Source: Isoptericola croceus (GTDB taxonomy: Bacteria > Actinomycetota > Actinomycetes > Actinomycetales > Cellulomonadaceae). Taken from it: a DNA stretch of 64,000 nt. Numbering within the stretch: position 1 is the first letter of the stretch; every line of letters starts with the position of its first letter. The stretch spans positions 124,001-188,000 of the forward strand of contig NZ_JARLLG010000001.1 in the NCBI RefSeq assembly GCF_029382255.1, in the 5' to 3' direction. Made by a program: the position numbers and the translations under genes. This document shows positions 51,784-60,992 of the stretch, piece by piece. The notes beneath the pieces are model-generated. The model worked only from the letters and a program-made list of their open reading frames with translations, was not told the origin of the DNA and made no database searches.

Positions 51784-53064
51784 ATGAACCGCAGATCCCT
51801 CGTGACGATCGTATCCGTCTCGGCCCTCACCCTCACAGGGTGCGGCCAGGCAGGCCAGGGAGACGTCGACAACGGCGACGGCCCCGCCGAGATCACCATG
51901 TGGACCCACTCGGCAGGCAACCCCGGAGAGCTCGAGGTCTACGAGCAGATCATCGCCGACTTCAACGCGTCCCAGGACGACTACCAGGTCGTCACCGAGG
52001 CGTTCCCGCAGGGTGCGTACAACGACGCGATCGTGGCCGCGGCCGCGGCGAACGACCTGCCGTGCCTGCTCGACATGGACGGCCCGATCGTGCCGAACTG
52101 GGCCTGGGCGGGCTACGTCCAACCCCTCGGCCTCGACCCGGCGATCACCGACTCCCTGCTGCCGACCGCCGTCGGCATCTACCAGGACGAGGTCTACTCG
52201 GCCGGCTACTGGGACGCTGCGCTCGCGATCTTCGCGCGCCAGTCGGTGCTCGACGACAACGGCATCCGCATCCCCACCGTGGACGAGCCGTGGAGCCTCG
52301 ACGAGTTCGACGAGGCGCTCTCCACCCTCCAGGACGCGGGCTACGACACGCCGCTGGACATCGGCGCCGAGGACGCCGGCGAGTGGTGGTCCTACGCCTA
52401 CTCGCCGATGCTGCAGAGCGCGGGTGGCGACCTCATCGACCGCGACACGATGCTCACGGCCGAGGGCGCGCTGAACGGCCCTGAGGCGGTGGACTTCTTC
52501 ACGTGGTTCGCCGGTGCCTTCGAGCAGGGCTGGGCGAGCGACTCCGGAACCATCGGCAACGAGGAGTTCAACAGCGACGAGGTCGCCCTGAGCTACACGG
52601 GCGTGTGGAACGCGATGGACTCGCTCGACGCGGTCGGCGACGACCTGCTGATCCTGCCTCCGCCGGACTTCGGTACCGGCCCGGCGATCGGTGGCGGTTC
52701 GTGGCAGTGGGGCATCTCGTCGACGTGCAGCTCGCCAGATGGTGCACGCGCCTACCTGGAGTTCAGCTTCGCCGACGAGTACATCACCGAGTTCGCCGAC
52801 AACCAGGTCGTCATCCCGGCGACCGAGGGCGCTGCCGAGGCCTCCGAGCACTTCTCGTCCGACGGCGACCTGCGCCCCTTCGTCGAGCTGTCGCAGCGCT
52901 TCGCGGTGCTGCGCCCCGAGACGCCGGCCTACCCGGTGATCTCCTCGACGTTCGAGAAGGCGGCCAAGGACATCATGAACGGCGCCGACGTCGGCTCGAC
53001 GCTCGACGGTGCCGTCGCCGAGATCGACACCAACATCGAATCCAACGACGGGTACGGCTTCTGA
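51784..53064 (+). CDS. sugar ABC transporter substrate-binding lipoprotein (type I)
   Basis: A 426-residue lipoprotein with lipobox LTLTGC (Cys20). The mature part is of the extracellular solute-binding family 1: ITMWTHSAGNPGELEVYEQIIADFN in parts, EAFPQGAYNDAIVAAAAANDLPCLLDMDGPIV, AIFARQSVLDDNGI and WQWGISSTCSSPDGARAYLEF. Such proteins bind oligosaccharides and serve importers with two different permeases, here the next two genes. GGAAGGA lies upstream of ATG 51784. Its place among levan genes suggests fructo-oligosaccharides, which is inference. Confidence 0.88.
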   Translation: MNRRSLVTIVSVSALTLTGCGQAGQGDVDNGDGPAEITMWTHSAGNPGELEVYEQIIADFNASQDDYQVVTEAFPQGAYNDAIVAAAAANDLPCLLDMDGPIVPNWAWAGYVQPLGLDPAITDSLLPTAVGIYQDEVYSAGYWDAALAIFARQSVLDDNGIRIPTVDEPWSLDEFDEALSTLQDAGYDTPLDIGAEDAGEWWSYAYSPMLQSAGGDLIDRDTMLTAEGALNGPEAVDFFTWFAGAFEQGWASDSGTIGNEEFNSDEVALSYTGVWNAMDSLDAVGDDLLILPPPDFGTGPAIGGGSWQWGISSTCSSPDGARAYLEFSFADEYITEFADNQVVIPATEGAAEASEHFSSDGDLRPFVELSQRFAVLRPETPAYPVISSTFEKAAKDIMNGADVGSTLDGAVAEIDTNIESNDGYGF

Positions 53065-53080
53065 GCCGTCCCTCCTGACC

Positions 53081-53119
53081 GGCGCGGGGCGGACGCCCTC
53101 TCGGGTACCGCCCCGCGCC
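53081..53119 (+). terminator. intercistronic stem-loop after the binding protein gene
   Basis: GGCGCGGGGCGG (53081-53092) pairs perfectly with 53108-53119 over a 15-base loop. There is no T-tract. In ABC operons such a hairpin behind the binding-protein gene usually stabilises or partly terminates the message, so that binding protein exceeds permeases. Confidence 0.6.
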
Positions 53120-53135
53120 CGGACGGAGTCGACCC

Positions 53136-54107
53136 ATGACTACTCCCACCAGCACTCCCGTACCACCGCACGCGGACCGCTCCTCGGAGGGAGCACCGCG
53201 CACCGCCGCCAAGCGGCACAGCACCCGCGCCGCCCGGCGTCGTGAAGGCCGCGCGGGGTTCAGCATGGTCGCACCGGCCCTGATCCTCCTGCTGCTGTTC
53301 CTCGTGATCCCCGTCCTGCTCGCGTTCGGGCTGTCGTTCACGAACGCGCGGCTCATCTCGCCCAACCCGCCGCGGTTCGTGGGCCTGGACAACTTCGTGC
53401 GGGCGTTCACCGCCGACCCGGTGTTCGTGCGCTCGATGATCAACACCTTCGTGTTCGCCGCCGTCATCGTGCCGGTGCAGGCCGGGCTCGGGCTGTTCCT
53501 CGCCGTCCTGGTCAACCAGAAGATCCGCGGTGTCACCGCGTTCCGGGTCATCTTCTTCATCCCGGTCGTCACGTCGATCGTCGTGGTGTCGATCCTGTGG
53601 CGGTTCATGTACCAGAGCGACGGCCTGATCAACTCCATGATCGACACGATCACCTTCGGGGCGTGGCAGGGCATGGCGTGGCTCAACGACCCGAGCACCG
53701 CGCTCGGCGCGATCATCGTGCTCTCGATCTGGCAGGCCGTGGGCTTCCACATGCTCATCTGGCTCTCCGGGCTGCAGACGATCCCGGAAGAGCTGTACGA
53801 GGCGGCGCGCATGGACGGGGCGAGCGCACGCCAGCAGTTCGCCAACGTCACCTGGCCGGGCCTGCGCTCGACCATGGTGTTCGTCCTGGTGACGATCACC
53901 ATCGCCGCGCTCGGCCTGTTCGTGCAGATCGACGTGATGACCCAGGGCGGGCCCGTGAACTCCACGTCGACGCTCGTGTACCACGCGGTGCGCAAGGGGT
54001 ACCGGGAGCTGGAGACGGGCTACGGCGCCACGATCTCACTCATCTTCTTCGTCCTCGTGCTGACCATCGCGTTGATCCAGCGGCGCCTGACCCGAGACAA
54101 GGACTGA
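53136..54107 (+). CDS. sugar ABC transporter permease, first subunit
   Basis: A 323-residue MalF-like permease with a long Arg-rich N-terminus (about 1-45) and six helices starting MVAPALILLLLFLVIPVLLAF. The coupling EAA loop is EELYEAARMDGASARQQFANVTWPGL. It pairs with the next gene to form the channel of a type I importer. ATG at 53136 has GGAG ten bases upstream. It follows the binding-protein gene after a hairpin and precedes the second permease by three bases. Confidence 0.88.
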   Translation: MTTPTSTPVPPHADRSSEGAPRTAAKRHSTRAARRREGRAGFSMVAPALILLLLFLVIPVLLAFGLSFTNARLISPNPPRFVGLDNFVRAFTADPVFVRSMINTFVFAAVIVPVQAGLGLFLAVLVNQKIRGVTAFRVIFFIPVVTSIVVVSILWRFMYQSDGLINSMIDTITFGAWQGMAWLNDPSTALGAIIVLSIWQAVGFHMLIWLSGLQTIPEELYEAARMDGASARQQFANVTWPGLRSTMVFVLVTITIAALGLFVQIDVMTQGGPVNSTSTLVYHAVRKGYRELETGYGATISLIFFVLVLTIALIQRRLTRDKD

Positions 54108-54110
54108 CCC

Positions 54111-55010
54111 ATGACCACCGACTCCCTCACCGAGCGCGTCGTGCTCCGTCGGCGCAAGGTCTGGTCGTACACCGCGATGAGCGCGCTGGCCGTGATCTTC
54201 CTCTTCCCGCTCGTCTTCATGGTGGTGTCGAGCCTCAAGCCGGACTCGCAGATCCTCGCCGACATCGGGTCGCCCCAGGCGTTCCTGCCCGTGGGTGATA
54301 TCAGCCTCGACAACTACTTCGGCGTGTTCGACCGGGTCCCGTTCGGCCGCTTCCTGTTCAACTCGGTGCTCATCACGGTGCTCACGGTCGGGTTCGGGCT
54401 GATCGTGAACTCGATGGCCGGCTTCGCCCTGTCCCGCATGCGATGGAGGGGACGGTCGCTGGTGCTGAGCCTCGTCATCGCGACGCTCATCGTGCCGTTC
54501 GAGACGGTCGCGGTGCCGATGGTCTACTGGGTGTCCAAGCTGCCGACCCTCGTCATGGAGGGTGGCATGGTCAAGTACGACTTCGGGTGGCTGAACTCGT
54601 ACCACGTGCAGATCGTGCCGTTCATCGCGAACGCCTTCGCGATCTTCCTGTTCACCCAGTACTTCTCGACGATCCCGAAGTCCTTGGACGAGGCCGCACG
54701 CATCGACGGTGCCAACTGGTTCACCATCTACCGCCGGATCGTCGCGCCGCTGGCCGGCCCCGCGTTCGCCACCGTCGCGATCCTCACCTTCCTGCCCGCG
54801 TGGAACCAGTACCTCTGGCCGCTCATGGTCGTCCAGCAGGAGAGCCTGCGCCCGGTCATGGTCGGCATGCAGTACTTCTTCCAGCTCAACACCGCCTGGG
54901 GCGAGGTCATGGCCTACACGTCCCTGATCACCCTTCCCATCCTCATCGTCTTCCTGTCCTTCCAGCGCGCGTTCGTCTCCAGCGTCGCCGCCAGCGGGGT
55001 CAAGGGCTGA
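54111..55010 (+). CDS. sugar ABC transporter permease, second subunit
   Basis: A 299-residue MalG-like permease. Six helices begin with YTAMSALAVIFLFPLVFMVVSSLKP; the EAA loop is KSLDEAARIDGANWFTIYRRIVAPLAGPA, and the end is FLSFQRAFVSSVAASGVKG, the usual C-terminus of this group. No ATPase gene is in this operon; type I sugar importers of actinobacteria commonly share one MsiK-type ATPase encoded elsewhere. Confidence 0.88.
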   Translation: MTTDSLTERVVLRRRKVWSYTAMSALAVIFLFPLVFMVVSSLKPDSQILADIGSPQAFLPVGDISLDNYFGVFDRVPFGRFLFNSVLITVLTVGFGLIVNSMAGFALSRMRWRGRSLVLSLVIATLIVPFETVAVPMVYWVSKLPTLVMEGGMVKYDFGWLNSYHVQIVPFIANAFAIFLFTQYFSTIPKSLDEAARIDGANWFTIYRRIVAPLAGPAFATVAILTFLPAWNQYLWPLMVVQQESLRPVMVGMQYFFQLNTAWGEVMAYTSLITLPILIVFLSFQRAFVSSVAASGVKG

Positions 55011-55024
55011 CACGAAAGGTCCGT

Positions 55025-55966
55025 ATGTTCACGCTTCCCGACTCCTGGGTGTGGGACTTCTGGTTCGCTGACGACGGCGAGCGCCACCACCTGTTCTTCC
55101 TCTACGCCTCGCGCGCCCTGCACGACCCGGACGCCCGGCACTACCGGGCCTCGATCGGGCACGCGGTCTCCGACGACCTCGTGGAGTGGACCCGTGTGCC
55201 CGACGCCCTGGTGCGGGGCGAGCAGGGCTCCTTCGACGACCTCGCCACGTGGACGGGCTCGGTGGTCCGGCACCAGGACGGCACCTGGTTCCTCTTCTAC
55301 ACCGGGTCCACCCTCACGCCGGCGGGCAACGTGCAGCGGATCGGCTACGCGACGTCGTCTGACCTGACGACCTGGCACAAGGCGCCGGAGAACCCGGTGC
55401 TGGCCGCTGACGGGTCCTGGTACGAGACCCTCGCCGAGGGTCAGTGGCACGACGAGGCGTTCCGCGACCCGTGGGTGCTGCCCGACCCGGACGGCGACGG
55501 CTGGCACATGCTGCTGACCGCCCGTGGGCGCACGGGCGAGGCGTTCGAGCGCGGCGTCGTCGGGCACGCCTGGTCGCCCGACCTGCGCTCGTGGGAGCTG
55601 CGTCCACCGCTGACCGAGGTCGGGCAGGGCTTCGGCCAGCTCGAGGTCAATCAGGTCGAGGTCGTCGACGGGCGCCCTGTGCTGCTGTTCTCCTGCCTCG
55701 CGGCCGACCGGCCGACCGACCGACGGGATGCGTCCGGCGGGGTGTGGGCCGCTCCGGCGGAGTCGCTGCTCGGACCGTTCGACATCGCCGCGGCGTACCC
55801 GCTGACGGACGCGAGCCTGTACAGCGGGCGCCTGGTCCGGGCCCGCGACGGCGGCTGGCGGTTCCTGGCGTTCCACCACGACGGTCCGGACGGCTCGTTC
55901 GTGGGGAGCATCAGCGACCCGATGGTCGTGGGCTGGGACGACGGGCGGCTCGCGGTCGGGGGATAG
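55025..55966 (+). CDS. small cytoplasmic GH-J-like propeller enzyme (GH32/GH43/GH68-like)
   Basis: A 313-residue protein without signal peptide, so cytoplasmic, and without a C-terminal sandwich. Five-blade propeller motifs are present: an N-terminal SWVWDFWF with likely nucleophile D11, EAFRDPWV with D148 and a probable acid/base E207 in GQLEVNQVEV. VWD resembles GH68, while size and lack of secretion resemble neither GH68 nor classic GH32. It most likely cleaves an imported fructoside. It is the last gene of the importer operon, 14 bases behind the second permease. Family membership is uncertain. Confidence 0.75.
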   Translation: MFTLPDSWVWDFWFADDGERHHLFFLYASRALHDPDARHYRASIGHAVSDDLVEWTRVPDALVRGEQGSFDDLATWTGSVVRHQDGTWFLFYTGSTLTPAGNVQRIGYATSSDLTTWHKAPENPVLAADGSWYETLAEGQWHDEAFRDPWVLPDPDGDGWHMLLTARGRTGEAFERGVVGHAWSPDLRSWELRPPLTEVGQGFGQLEVNQVEVVDGRPVLLFSCLAADRPTDRRDASGGVWAAPAESLLGPFDIAAAYPLTDASLYSGRLVRARDGGWRFLAFHHDGPDGSFVGSISDPMVVGWDDGRLAVGG

Positions 55967-56077
55967 TCGCCGCGGGGGCCGTCGACCGGGGCGTCCTGAT
56001 CACCCGGTTGGAGGAAACCTCCAAAAGCGGGTCGCAAGCCTTGGCCGCCACACCGAGAGCCAAGACAGGGTGGCGAC

Positions 56078-56112
56078 AACCTACGCTTGCGTAGGCTACG
56101 AAGGCGTAGGTT
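56078..56112. promoter_or_regulatory. overlapping inverted repeats before the 2-oxoacid dehydrogenase operon
   Basis: Outer arms AACCTACG (56078-56085) and CGTAGGTT (56105-56112) enclose CCTACGC-TT-GCGTAGG (56080-56095) and CTACG-AAGG-CGTAG (56096-56109). This looks like a double operator for a dimeric repressor, for example of the TetR family. No regulator gene is adjacent. The site lies 69 bases before the E1alpha start. Confidence 0.65.
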
Positions 56113-56180
56113 CGGCACCTGCCCGAGACTCGGGCACCGGACCTGGACGCGCGCAGCCGCCCGTCAGGGAAGGAGACCGT

Positions 56181-57377
56181 GTGAACCCCGACGCCCCGGC
56201 ACAGGCACCGATCCCGGAGGCGGCCCAGAGCGCGGCAGCCGAGGAGAACCTCGTGCAGCTCGTCGCCCCGGACGGCCGTCGCGCCGACGGACCGCTGGCC
56301 GCCGCCTACCGCGACCGCGTGGCCCACCTCGGCACCGACGAACTGCGCGCGATGTACCGCGACATGGTGCTGACCCGACGGTTCGACGACGAGGCCACGG
56401 CCCTGCAGCGCCAGGGCGAGCTCGGCCTGTACCCGCAGGGCCGCGGGCAGGAGGCCGCCCAGGTGGGTTCTGCCCGTGCGCTGCGCCGGCAGGACTTCGT
56501 GTTCCCGTCCTACCGGGAGCACGGTGTGATGCAGGTGCGTGGCGTGGACCCCGTGGACCGGTTGCGGATCTACCGGGGGACCGAGCACGGGGGGTGGGAC
56601 CCCGCCGAGCACAACGTGCACCTCAACACCCTCGTCCTCGGGTCGCAGACCCTGCACGCGACCGGGTACGCGCTCGGTGTGCAGCGCGACGGGCTCGTCG
56701 GCACCGGTGACCCCGAGCGCGACACCGCCGTCGTGACCTACTTCGGCGACGGCGCCTCGAGCCAGGGCGACGTCAACGAGGCCCTGGTCTTCGCCGCCGT
56801 GAACAACGCCCCCGTGGTCTTCTTCTGCCAGAACAACCAGTGGGCGATCTCGGAGCCGACGTCGCGCCAGACGCGGGTGCCGCTGTACCAGCGCGGCCAG
56901 GGCTTCGGCATCCCGGGCGTGCGCGTCGACGGCAACGACGTCCTGGCCTCCTACGCGGTCATGACCGAGGCCCTGGAACGCGCCTGCGCCGGTGGCGGCC
57001 CCACGTTCGTCGAGGCCTACACCTACCGCATGGGTGCGCACACCACGTCGGACGACCCGACGCGCTACCGCGAGCGCGCCGAGGAGGAGGAGTGGGCGCT
57101 GCGTGACCCGATCGATCGGCTCGCCGCCCTGCTGCGCGCCGAGGACCGGTGGGACGACGCCTGGGCTGCCGAGGTCGAGGCGCAGGCCGAGGCGCTGGCC
57201 GAGCGGCTGCGCGCCGACGTCCGCGCCATCGAGGACCCCCCGCCCGCGTCGATGTTCGACCACGTCTACGCGACGCCGCAGGCCCAGGTGACCGCAGAGC
57301 GCGCCTGGTTCGAGGCGTACGAGCACGACACCGCCCAGGACGAGGTGCTGGACAGCACCGTGGAGGTCGCCCGATGA
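56181..57377 (+). CDS. 2-oxoacid dehydrogenase E1 component, alpha subunit
   Basis: A 398-residue TPP enzyme subunit. It has MVLTRRFDDEATALQRQGELGLYP in parts, GQEAAQVGSARALRRQDFVFPSYREHG, and the TPP/metal motif YFGDGASSQGDVNEALVFAA ending FFCQNNQWAIS; the phosphorylation-loop-like YRMGAHTTSDDPTRYR follows. Together with E1beta it decarboxylates pyruvate or branched-chain keto acids and loads the acyl group on E2. In actinobacteria pyruvate usually goes through AceE, which favours the branched-chain option. GTG at 56181 has AAGGAG about six bases before it. Confidence 0.88.
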   Translation: MNPDAPAQAPIPEAAQSAAAEENLVQLVAPDGRRADGPLAAAYRDRVAHLGTDELRAMYRDMVLTRRFDDEATALQRQGELGLYPQGRGQEAAQVGSARALRRQDFVFPSYREHGVMQVRGVDPVDRLRIYRGTEHGGWDPAEHNVHLNTLVLGSQTLHATGYALGVQRDGLVGTGDPERDTAVVTYFGDGASSQGDVNEALVFAAVNNAPVVFFCQNNQWAISEPTSRQTRVPLYQRGQGFGIPGVRVDGNDVLASYAVMTEALERACAGGGPTFVEAYTYRMGAHTTSDDPTRYRERAEEEEWALRDPIDRLAALLRAEDRWDDAWAAEVEAQAEALAERLRADVRAIEDPPPASMFDHVYATPQAQVTAERAWFEAYEHDTAQDEVLDSTVEVAR

Positions 57378-58378
57378 CCGCGCAGACGATGCCCCTCGCG
57401 AAGGCCCTCACCGCCGGGCTGCGCGCCTCGCTGGAAGCGGACGAGAAGGTCCTGATCATGGGCGAGGACGTCGGCCGCCTCGGCGGTGTCTTCCGCATCA
57501 CCGACGGCCTCCAGAAGGACTTCGGCGAGCACCGGGTCGTGGACACGCCCCTGGCGGAGTCCGGGATCATCGGCACGGCGATCGGCCTGGCGATGCGCGG
57601 CTACCGGCCGATCTGCGAGATCCAGTTCGACGGTTTCGTCTTCCCGGCCTACGACCAGATCACCACCCAGCTCGCCAAGCTGCACTACCGCTCGCGCGGC
57701 CTCATCCAGGTGCCGTTGGTCATCCGCATCCCCTACGGCGGCGGGATCGGCGCCGTCGAGCACCACTCCGAGTCGCCGGAGGCGCTGTTCGCGCACACCC
57801 CCGGGCTGCGGGTGGTCTCGCCGGCCACGCCGCAGGACGCCTACGACATGATCCGTGCCGCCGTCGTCTCACCCGACCCCGTCCTCTTCTTCGAGCCCAA
57901 GGGCCGGTACTGGTCCAAGGGCGAGGTGGACCTGAGCAGCCCGGTCCCGTCGCTCGACGGCGGTGGCCCGGACCCGCTGGGCGCCGCCCGGATCGCCCGG
58001 GCCGGCACGGACGTGACGCTCGTCGCCTACGGACCGACCGTCGCCACGGCCCTGTCCGCAGCCGACGCGCTGGCCGCCGAGGGCACCAGCGCCGAGGTCG
58101 TGGACCTGCGCTCGATCTCCCCGCTGGACGTGCCGACCGTCGTCGGCTCGGTGCGTCGCACGGGCCGCTGCGTCGTCGTGCACGAGGCCCCGACGTTCTT
58201 CGGGGCGGGCGCCGAGCTCGCCGCCCGGGTGACCGAGGAGTGCTTCTACTCGCTCGAGGCTCCCGTGCTGCGGGTGGGCGGGTACCACACGCCCTACCCG
58301 GTGGCGAAGATCGAGCACGACTACCTGCCGAGCGTCGACCGCGTCTGCGACGCCGTCGACCGGGCCCTGTCCCACTGA
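57374..58378 (+). CDS. 2-oxoacid dehydrogenase E1 component, beta subunit
   Basis: A 334-residue E1beta. Features are [51 protein letters not shown] in parts, [20 protein letters not shown], the C-terminal transketolase domain, and [20 protein letters not shown]. It supplies the pyrimidine side of the TPP site and the contact to E2. Its ATG at 57374 overlaps the alpha stop (ATGA), so equal amounts are likely. The E3 gene (lipoamide dehydrogenase) is not in this window. Confidence 0.92.
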   Translation: MTAQTMPLAKALTAGLRASLEADEKVLIMGEDVGRLGGVFRITDGLQKDFGEHRVVDTPLAESGIIGTAIGLAMRGYRPICEIQFDGFVFPAYDQITTQLAKLHYRSRGLIQVPLVIRIPYGGGIGAVEHHSESPEALFAHTPGLRVVSPATPQDAYDMIRAAVVSPDPVLFFEPKGRYWSKGEVDLSSPVPSLDGGGPDPLGAARIARAGTDVTLVAYGPTVATALSAADALAAEGTSAEVVDLRSISPLDVPTVVGSVRRTGRCVVVHEAPTFFGAGAELAARVTEECFYSLEAPVLRVGGYHTPYPVAKIEHDYLPSVDRVCDAVDRALSH

Positions 58379-58403
58379 GCGGCCCGAGAACCCGAGGAGC
58401 ACG

Positions 58404-59864
58404 ATGAGCAACCAGCGCTTCCCCCTCCCGGACGTCGGTGAGGGACTCACCGAGGCCGAGATCGTCGAGTGGAAGGTCGCCGTCGGCGACACCGTCGCGG
58501 TCAACGACGTCATCGTCGAGATCGAGACGGCCAAGTCCCTCGTCGAGCTGCCGTCGCCGTTCGCCGGGACCGTCGTGGCCCTGCTCGCCGAGGAGGGCAG
58601 CACCGTCGACGTCGGCACGCCGATCATCGAGGTCGGCGCGACCGCAGCGGCGCCGGCCGGCTCCGACGGCACCGCACCCGCCCCCGCCGCCGCACCCGCC
58701 GCCGAGCCGGCGGAGCAGGAAGGCTCCGGTTCGGTGCTGGTGGGCTACGGCACCGGCGACGGTGCGGCCGGTGGCCGGCGCCGGCGCCGGCGGGAGACAG
58801 CCGGCTCGCCCGCCGCCGCGGCCCCCGCCGAGCCCCGCGCCACGGACGCTCCCGCCAGTGCGCCGGCACCCGCGCCCGAGAAGGCGCCGGGCATCGCCAA
58901 GCCGATGGCGAGCGTGCCTGCCGCCGCCGCGCCGTCGGGCACGACGCCGTCGAGCCGCGTCCGCGTGCTCGCCAAGCCGCCGGTGCGCAAGCTCGCCAAG
59001 GACCTCGGCGTCGACCTGGCCTCGGTGCAGCCGACCGGGCCGGGTGGCATCGTCACGCGCGAGGACGTCGTGGCCCGGGCCGAGGCCGCCGAGCCGCAGA
59101 CGCTCGCGACCTACCCCGACGACGACCAGCCGTGGCTCGCCTCCGGGTCCGTGACGAACGACGGCCGCCAGACCCGGGTCCCGGTCAAGTCCGTGCGCAA
59201 GCGGACGGCCGAGGCTATGGTGGCCAGCGCGTTCACCGCGCCGCACGTCACCGTGTTCCGCACGGTGGACGTCAGCAAGACGATGAAGCTCGTCGAGCGG
59301 CTCAAGGCCGACCGGGACTTCGCCGACGTGCGGGTCACACCGCTGCTGATCGCCGCCAAGGCCGTGCTGCTCGCGATCAAGCGACACCCCGAGATCAACG
59401 CGAGCTGGGACGACGAGGCCCGCGAGATCGTCTACAAGCACTACGTGAACCTGGGGATCGCCGCGGCGACACCTCGCGGGCTCGTGGTGCCGAACGTCAA
59501 GGACGCGCACCGGCACGAGCTGCTCCCGCTCGCGCAGGCCCTCGGTGAGCTGACGGCCACCGCACGCGCCGGTCGCACCAGCCCGGCGGACATGTCTGAC
59601 GGCACCTTCACGATCACCAACGTGGGCGTGTTCGGCATCGACACGGGCACGCCGATCCTCAACCCCGGCGAGGCCGGGATCCTCGCGTTCGGCGCGATCC
59701 GGCAGCAGCCGTGGGTGCACAAGGGCAAGGTCAAGCCGCGCTGGGTCACCCAGCTCTCGCTGAGCTTCGACCACCGGCTGGTCGACGGCGAGCTCGGGTC
59801 GCAGTTCCTGTCCGACGTCGCCCGGGTGCTGGAGGACCCGGCGCGCGGGCTCGTCTGGGGCTGA
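58404..59864 (+). CDS. 2-oxoacid dehydrogenase E2, dihydrolipoamide acyltransferase
   Basis: A 486-residue E2 core protein. One lipoyl domain (1-78) has the lipoylated K44 in [12 protein letters not shown] long Ala/Pro linker follows; the E1/E3-binding domain is at about 185-222 ([31 protein letters not shown]). The catalytic domain (about 250-486) ends with SFDHRLVDG, holding H457 and D461. It passes the acyl group to CoA. GGAGCACG-type ribosome site stands before ATG 58404. It completes the three-gene operon and is convergent with the Bat-like operon. Confidence 0.93.
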   Translation: MSNQRFPLPDVGEGLTEAEIVEWKVAVGDTVAVNDVIVEIETAKSLVELPSPFAGTVVALLAEEGSTVDVGTPIIEVGATAAAPAGSDGTAPAPAAAPAAEPAEQEGSGSVLVGYGTGDGAAGGRRRRRRETAGSPAAAAPAEPRATDAPASAPAPAPEKAPGIAKPMASVPAAAAPSGTTPSSRVRVLAKPPVRKLAKDLGVDLASVQPTGPGGIVTREDVVARAEAAEPQTLATYPDDDQPWLASGSVTNDGRQTRVPVKSVRKRTAEAMVASAFTAPHVTVFRTVDVSKTMKLVERLKADRDFADVRVTPLLIAAKAVLLAIKRHPEINASWDDEAREIVYKHYVNLGIAAATPRGLVVPNVKDAHRHELLPLAQALGELTATARAGRTSPADMSDGTFTITNVGVFGIDTGTPILNPGEAGILAFGAIRQQPWVHKGKVKPRWVTQLSLSFDHRLVDGELGSQFLSDVARVLEDPARGLVWG

Positions 59865-59876
59865 TCCGCCCGGCAG

Positions 59877-60992
59877 CTACCAGTTGCGGGGCAGCGACCC
59901 GGGGCCCTCGCCGTCGCCCTCCTCGCCGTCCTCGGTCTCGTCGTCGCCCTCGGAGTCTTCGCCCTCGTCGCCGTCGGCGCCGGAGCCACCGAGCTCGCGG
60001 GCCTCCGCCTCGTCGAGCTCGACGTCCTGGGCGGCCTGCTCGTTGCGTTCGCCCAAGGCCTCCTGGCGCTGAGCCTCGGCCTCCTCGGGGGTGGCGGGCT
60101 CCGGTTGCGGCTCCGGGGCGTTCTGGTTCTCGGTCTGAGCGCCGTGTGCCTGCTCCTCCTTCTCCGCAGCCCGCTCCTGCGCCGCGGTGGCGTCCTGCGA
60201 CTGCGAGGACTCCGCGCAGTCCGGCAGCGCGCGCACCTCCTGCGCCCGCTGGAAGTCGTTCTCGGCGAAGGAGTAGTACAGGTCCGCCCGCTCACGGAGC
60301 TCGGTCGGGTCGAGCTCGTCGCCGTACTCGCCGTACGGGTCGATGACCTCCTCGTCGTAGGGCTCGCCCGCGTCCCGCTTGGCGATCTCCTCGGCGACCT
60401 CCTCCGACTGCTCGGCGTACCCGTCGGCCATGGCCATCTCGGCGTCACCGCTGATCTCCAGGGCGCTCGCCCAGTTCGTGACGATGGCGCACCGCACCTC
60501 GGGCGACTCGTCCACCGCTCCGGCGTAGGCGTCCTTCAGGAACCCGGACGCCTCGTAGGCCAGCCACTCACGGTCCTCGTCGCCGGCCTGTGCCGCCAGG
60601 GCGGTCCCCAGGTTGTAGTCGGCCTTCCACTGCTGGGGGACGACGCCCTCGGCCTGGGCGCGGAACCGGTCGACGGCGGTCGAGAGGTCGCCGTCGAGGT
60701 AGTCCTGCCGCCCCCAGGAGGACACCGACGGCGCGAAGGTGAGCTGCAGCCCGACGGCGAGCAGGATCGGCACCACGACGCCCGCCGGCGCCCACAGCCA
60801 CTTCCGTCGCCGGGCCGGTCGTTGCTTCGTGGCCGGCGCCTGCGCCCACGACGGCCGGTCCGCCGCGGCGCCACGGACCCTGCTCTCGACAGCACTGCGC
60901 ACCCGCCGCGCGACGACGCGACGCAGAAAGTCCAACCCGAGGAAACCCACGGTGAGGGCCGCCACCACGGTGAACACTTCGGCCCCGCTCAC
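59877..60992 (-). CDS. membrane protein with acidic low-complexity tail, last gene of the DUF58/VWA operon
   Basis: A 371-residue protein. A first hydrophobic helix (EVFTVVAALTVGFLGLDFL) is followed by a basic stretch (PARRRKWLW) and a second helix (AGVVVPILLAVGLQLTF). The outer part has TPR-like helices (LDGDLSTAVDRFRAQAEGV, WKADYNLGTALAAQAGDED), and from about 300 to the end it is almost only Glu/Asp/Gly/Ala/Gln. In Bat operons the corresponding position is held by a TPR protein (BatC), which fits. GTG at 60992 overlaps the preceding stop and has GGGAGG upstream. Confidence 0.78.
   Translation of the reverse strand: MSGAEVFTVVAALTVGFLGLDFLRRVVARRVRSAVESRVRGAAADRPSWAQAPATKQRPARRRKWLWAPAGVVVPILLAVGLQLTFAPSVSSWGRQDYLDGDLSTAVDRFRAQAEGVVPQQWKADYNLGTALAAQAGDEDREWLAYEASGFLKDAYAGAVDESPEVRCAIVTNWASALEISGDAEMAMADGYAEQSEEVAEEIAKRDAGEPYDEEVIDPYGEYGDELDPTELRERADLYYSFAENDFQRAQEVRALPDCAESSQSQDATAAQERAAEKEEQAHGAQTENQNAPEPQPEPATPEEAEAQRQEALGERNEQAAQDVELDEAEARELGGSGADGDEGEDSEGDDETEDGEEGDGEGPGSLPRNW

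Noticed and set aside
56008-56024. TTGGAGG-AAA-CCTCCAA hairpin behind the GH-J gene
   Set aside because: A perfect seven-base stem, but no T-tract and about 40 bases after the stop; too short and AT-poor downstream to call a terminator.
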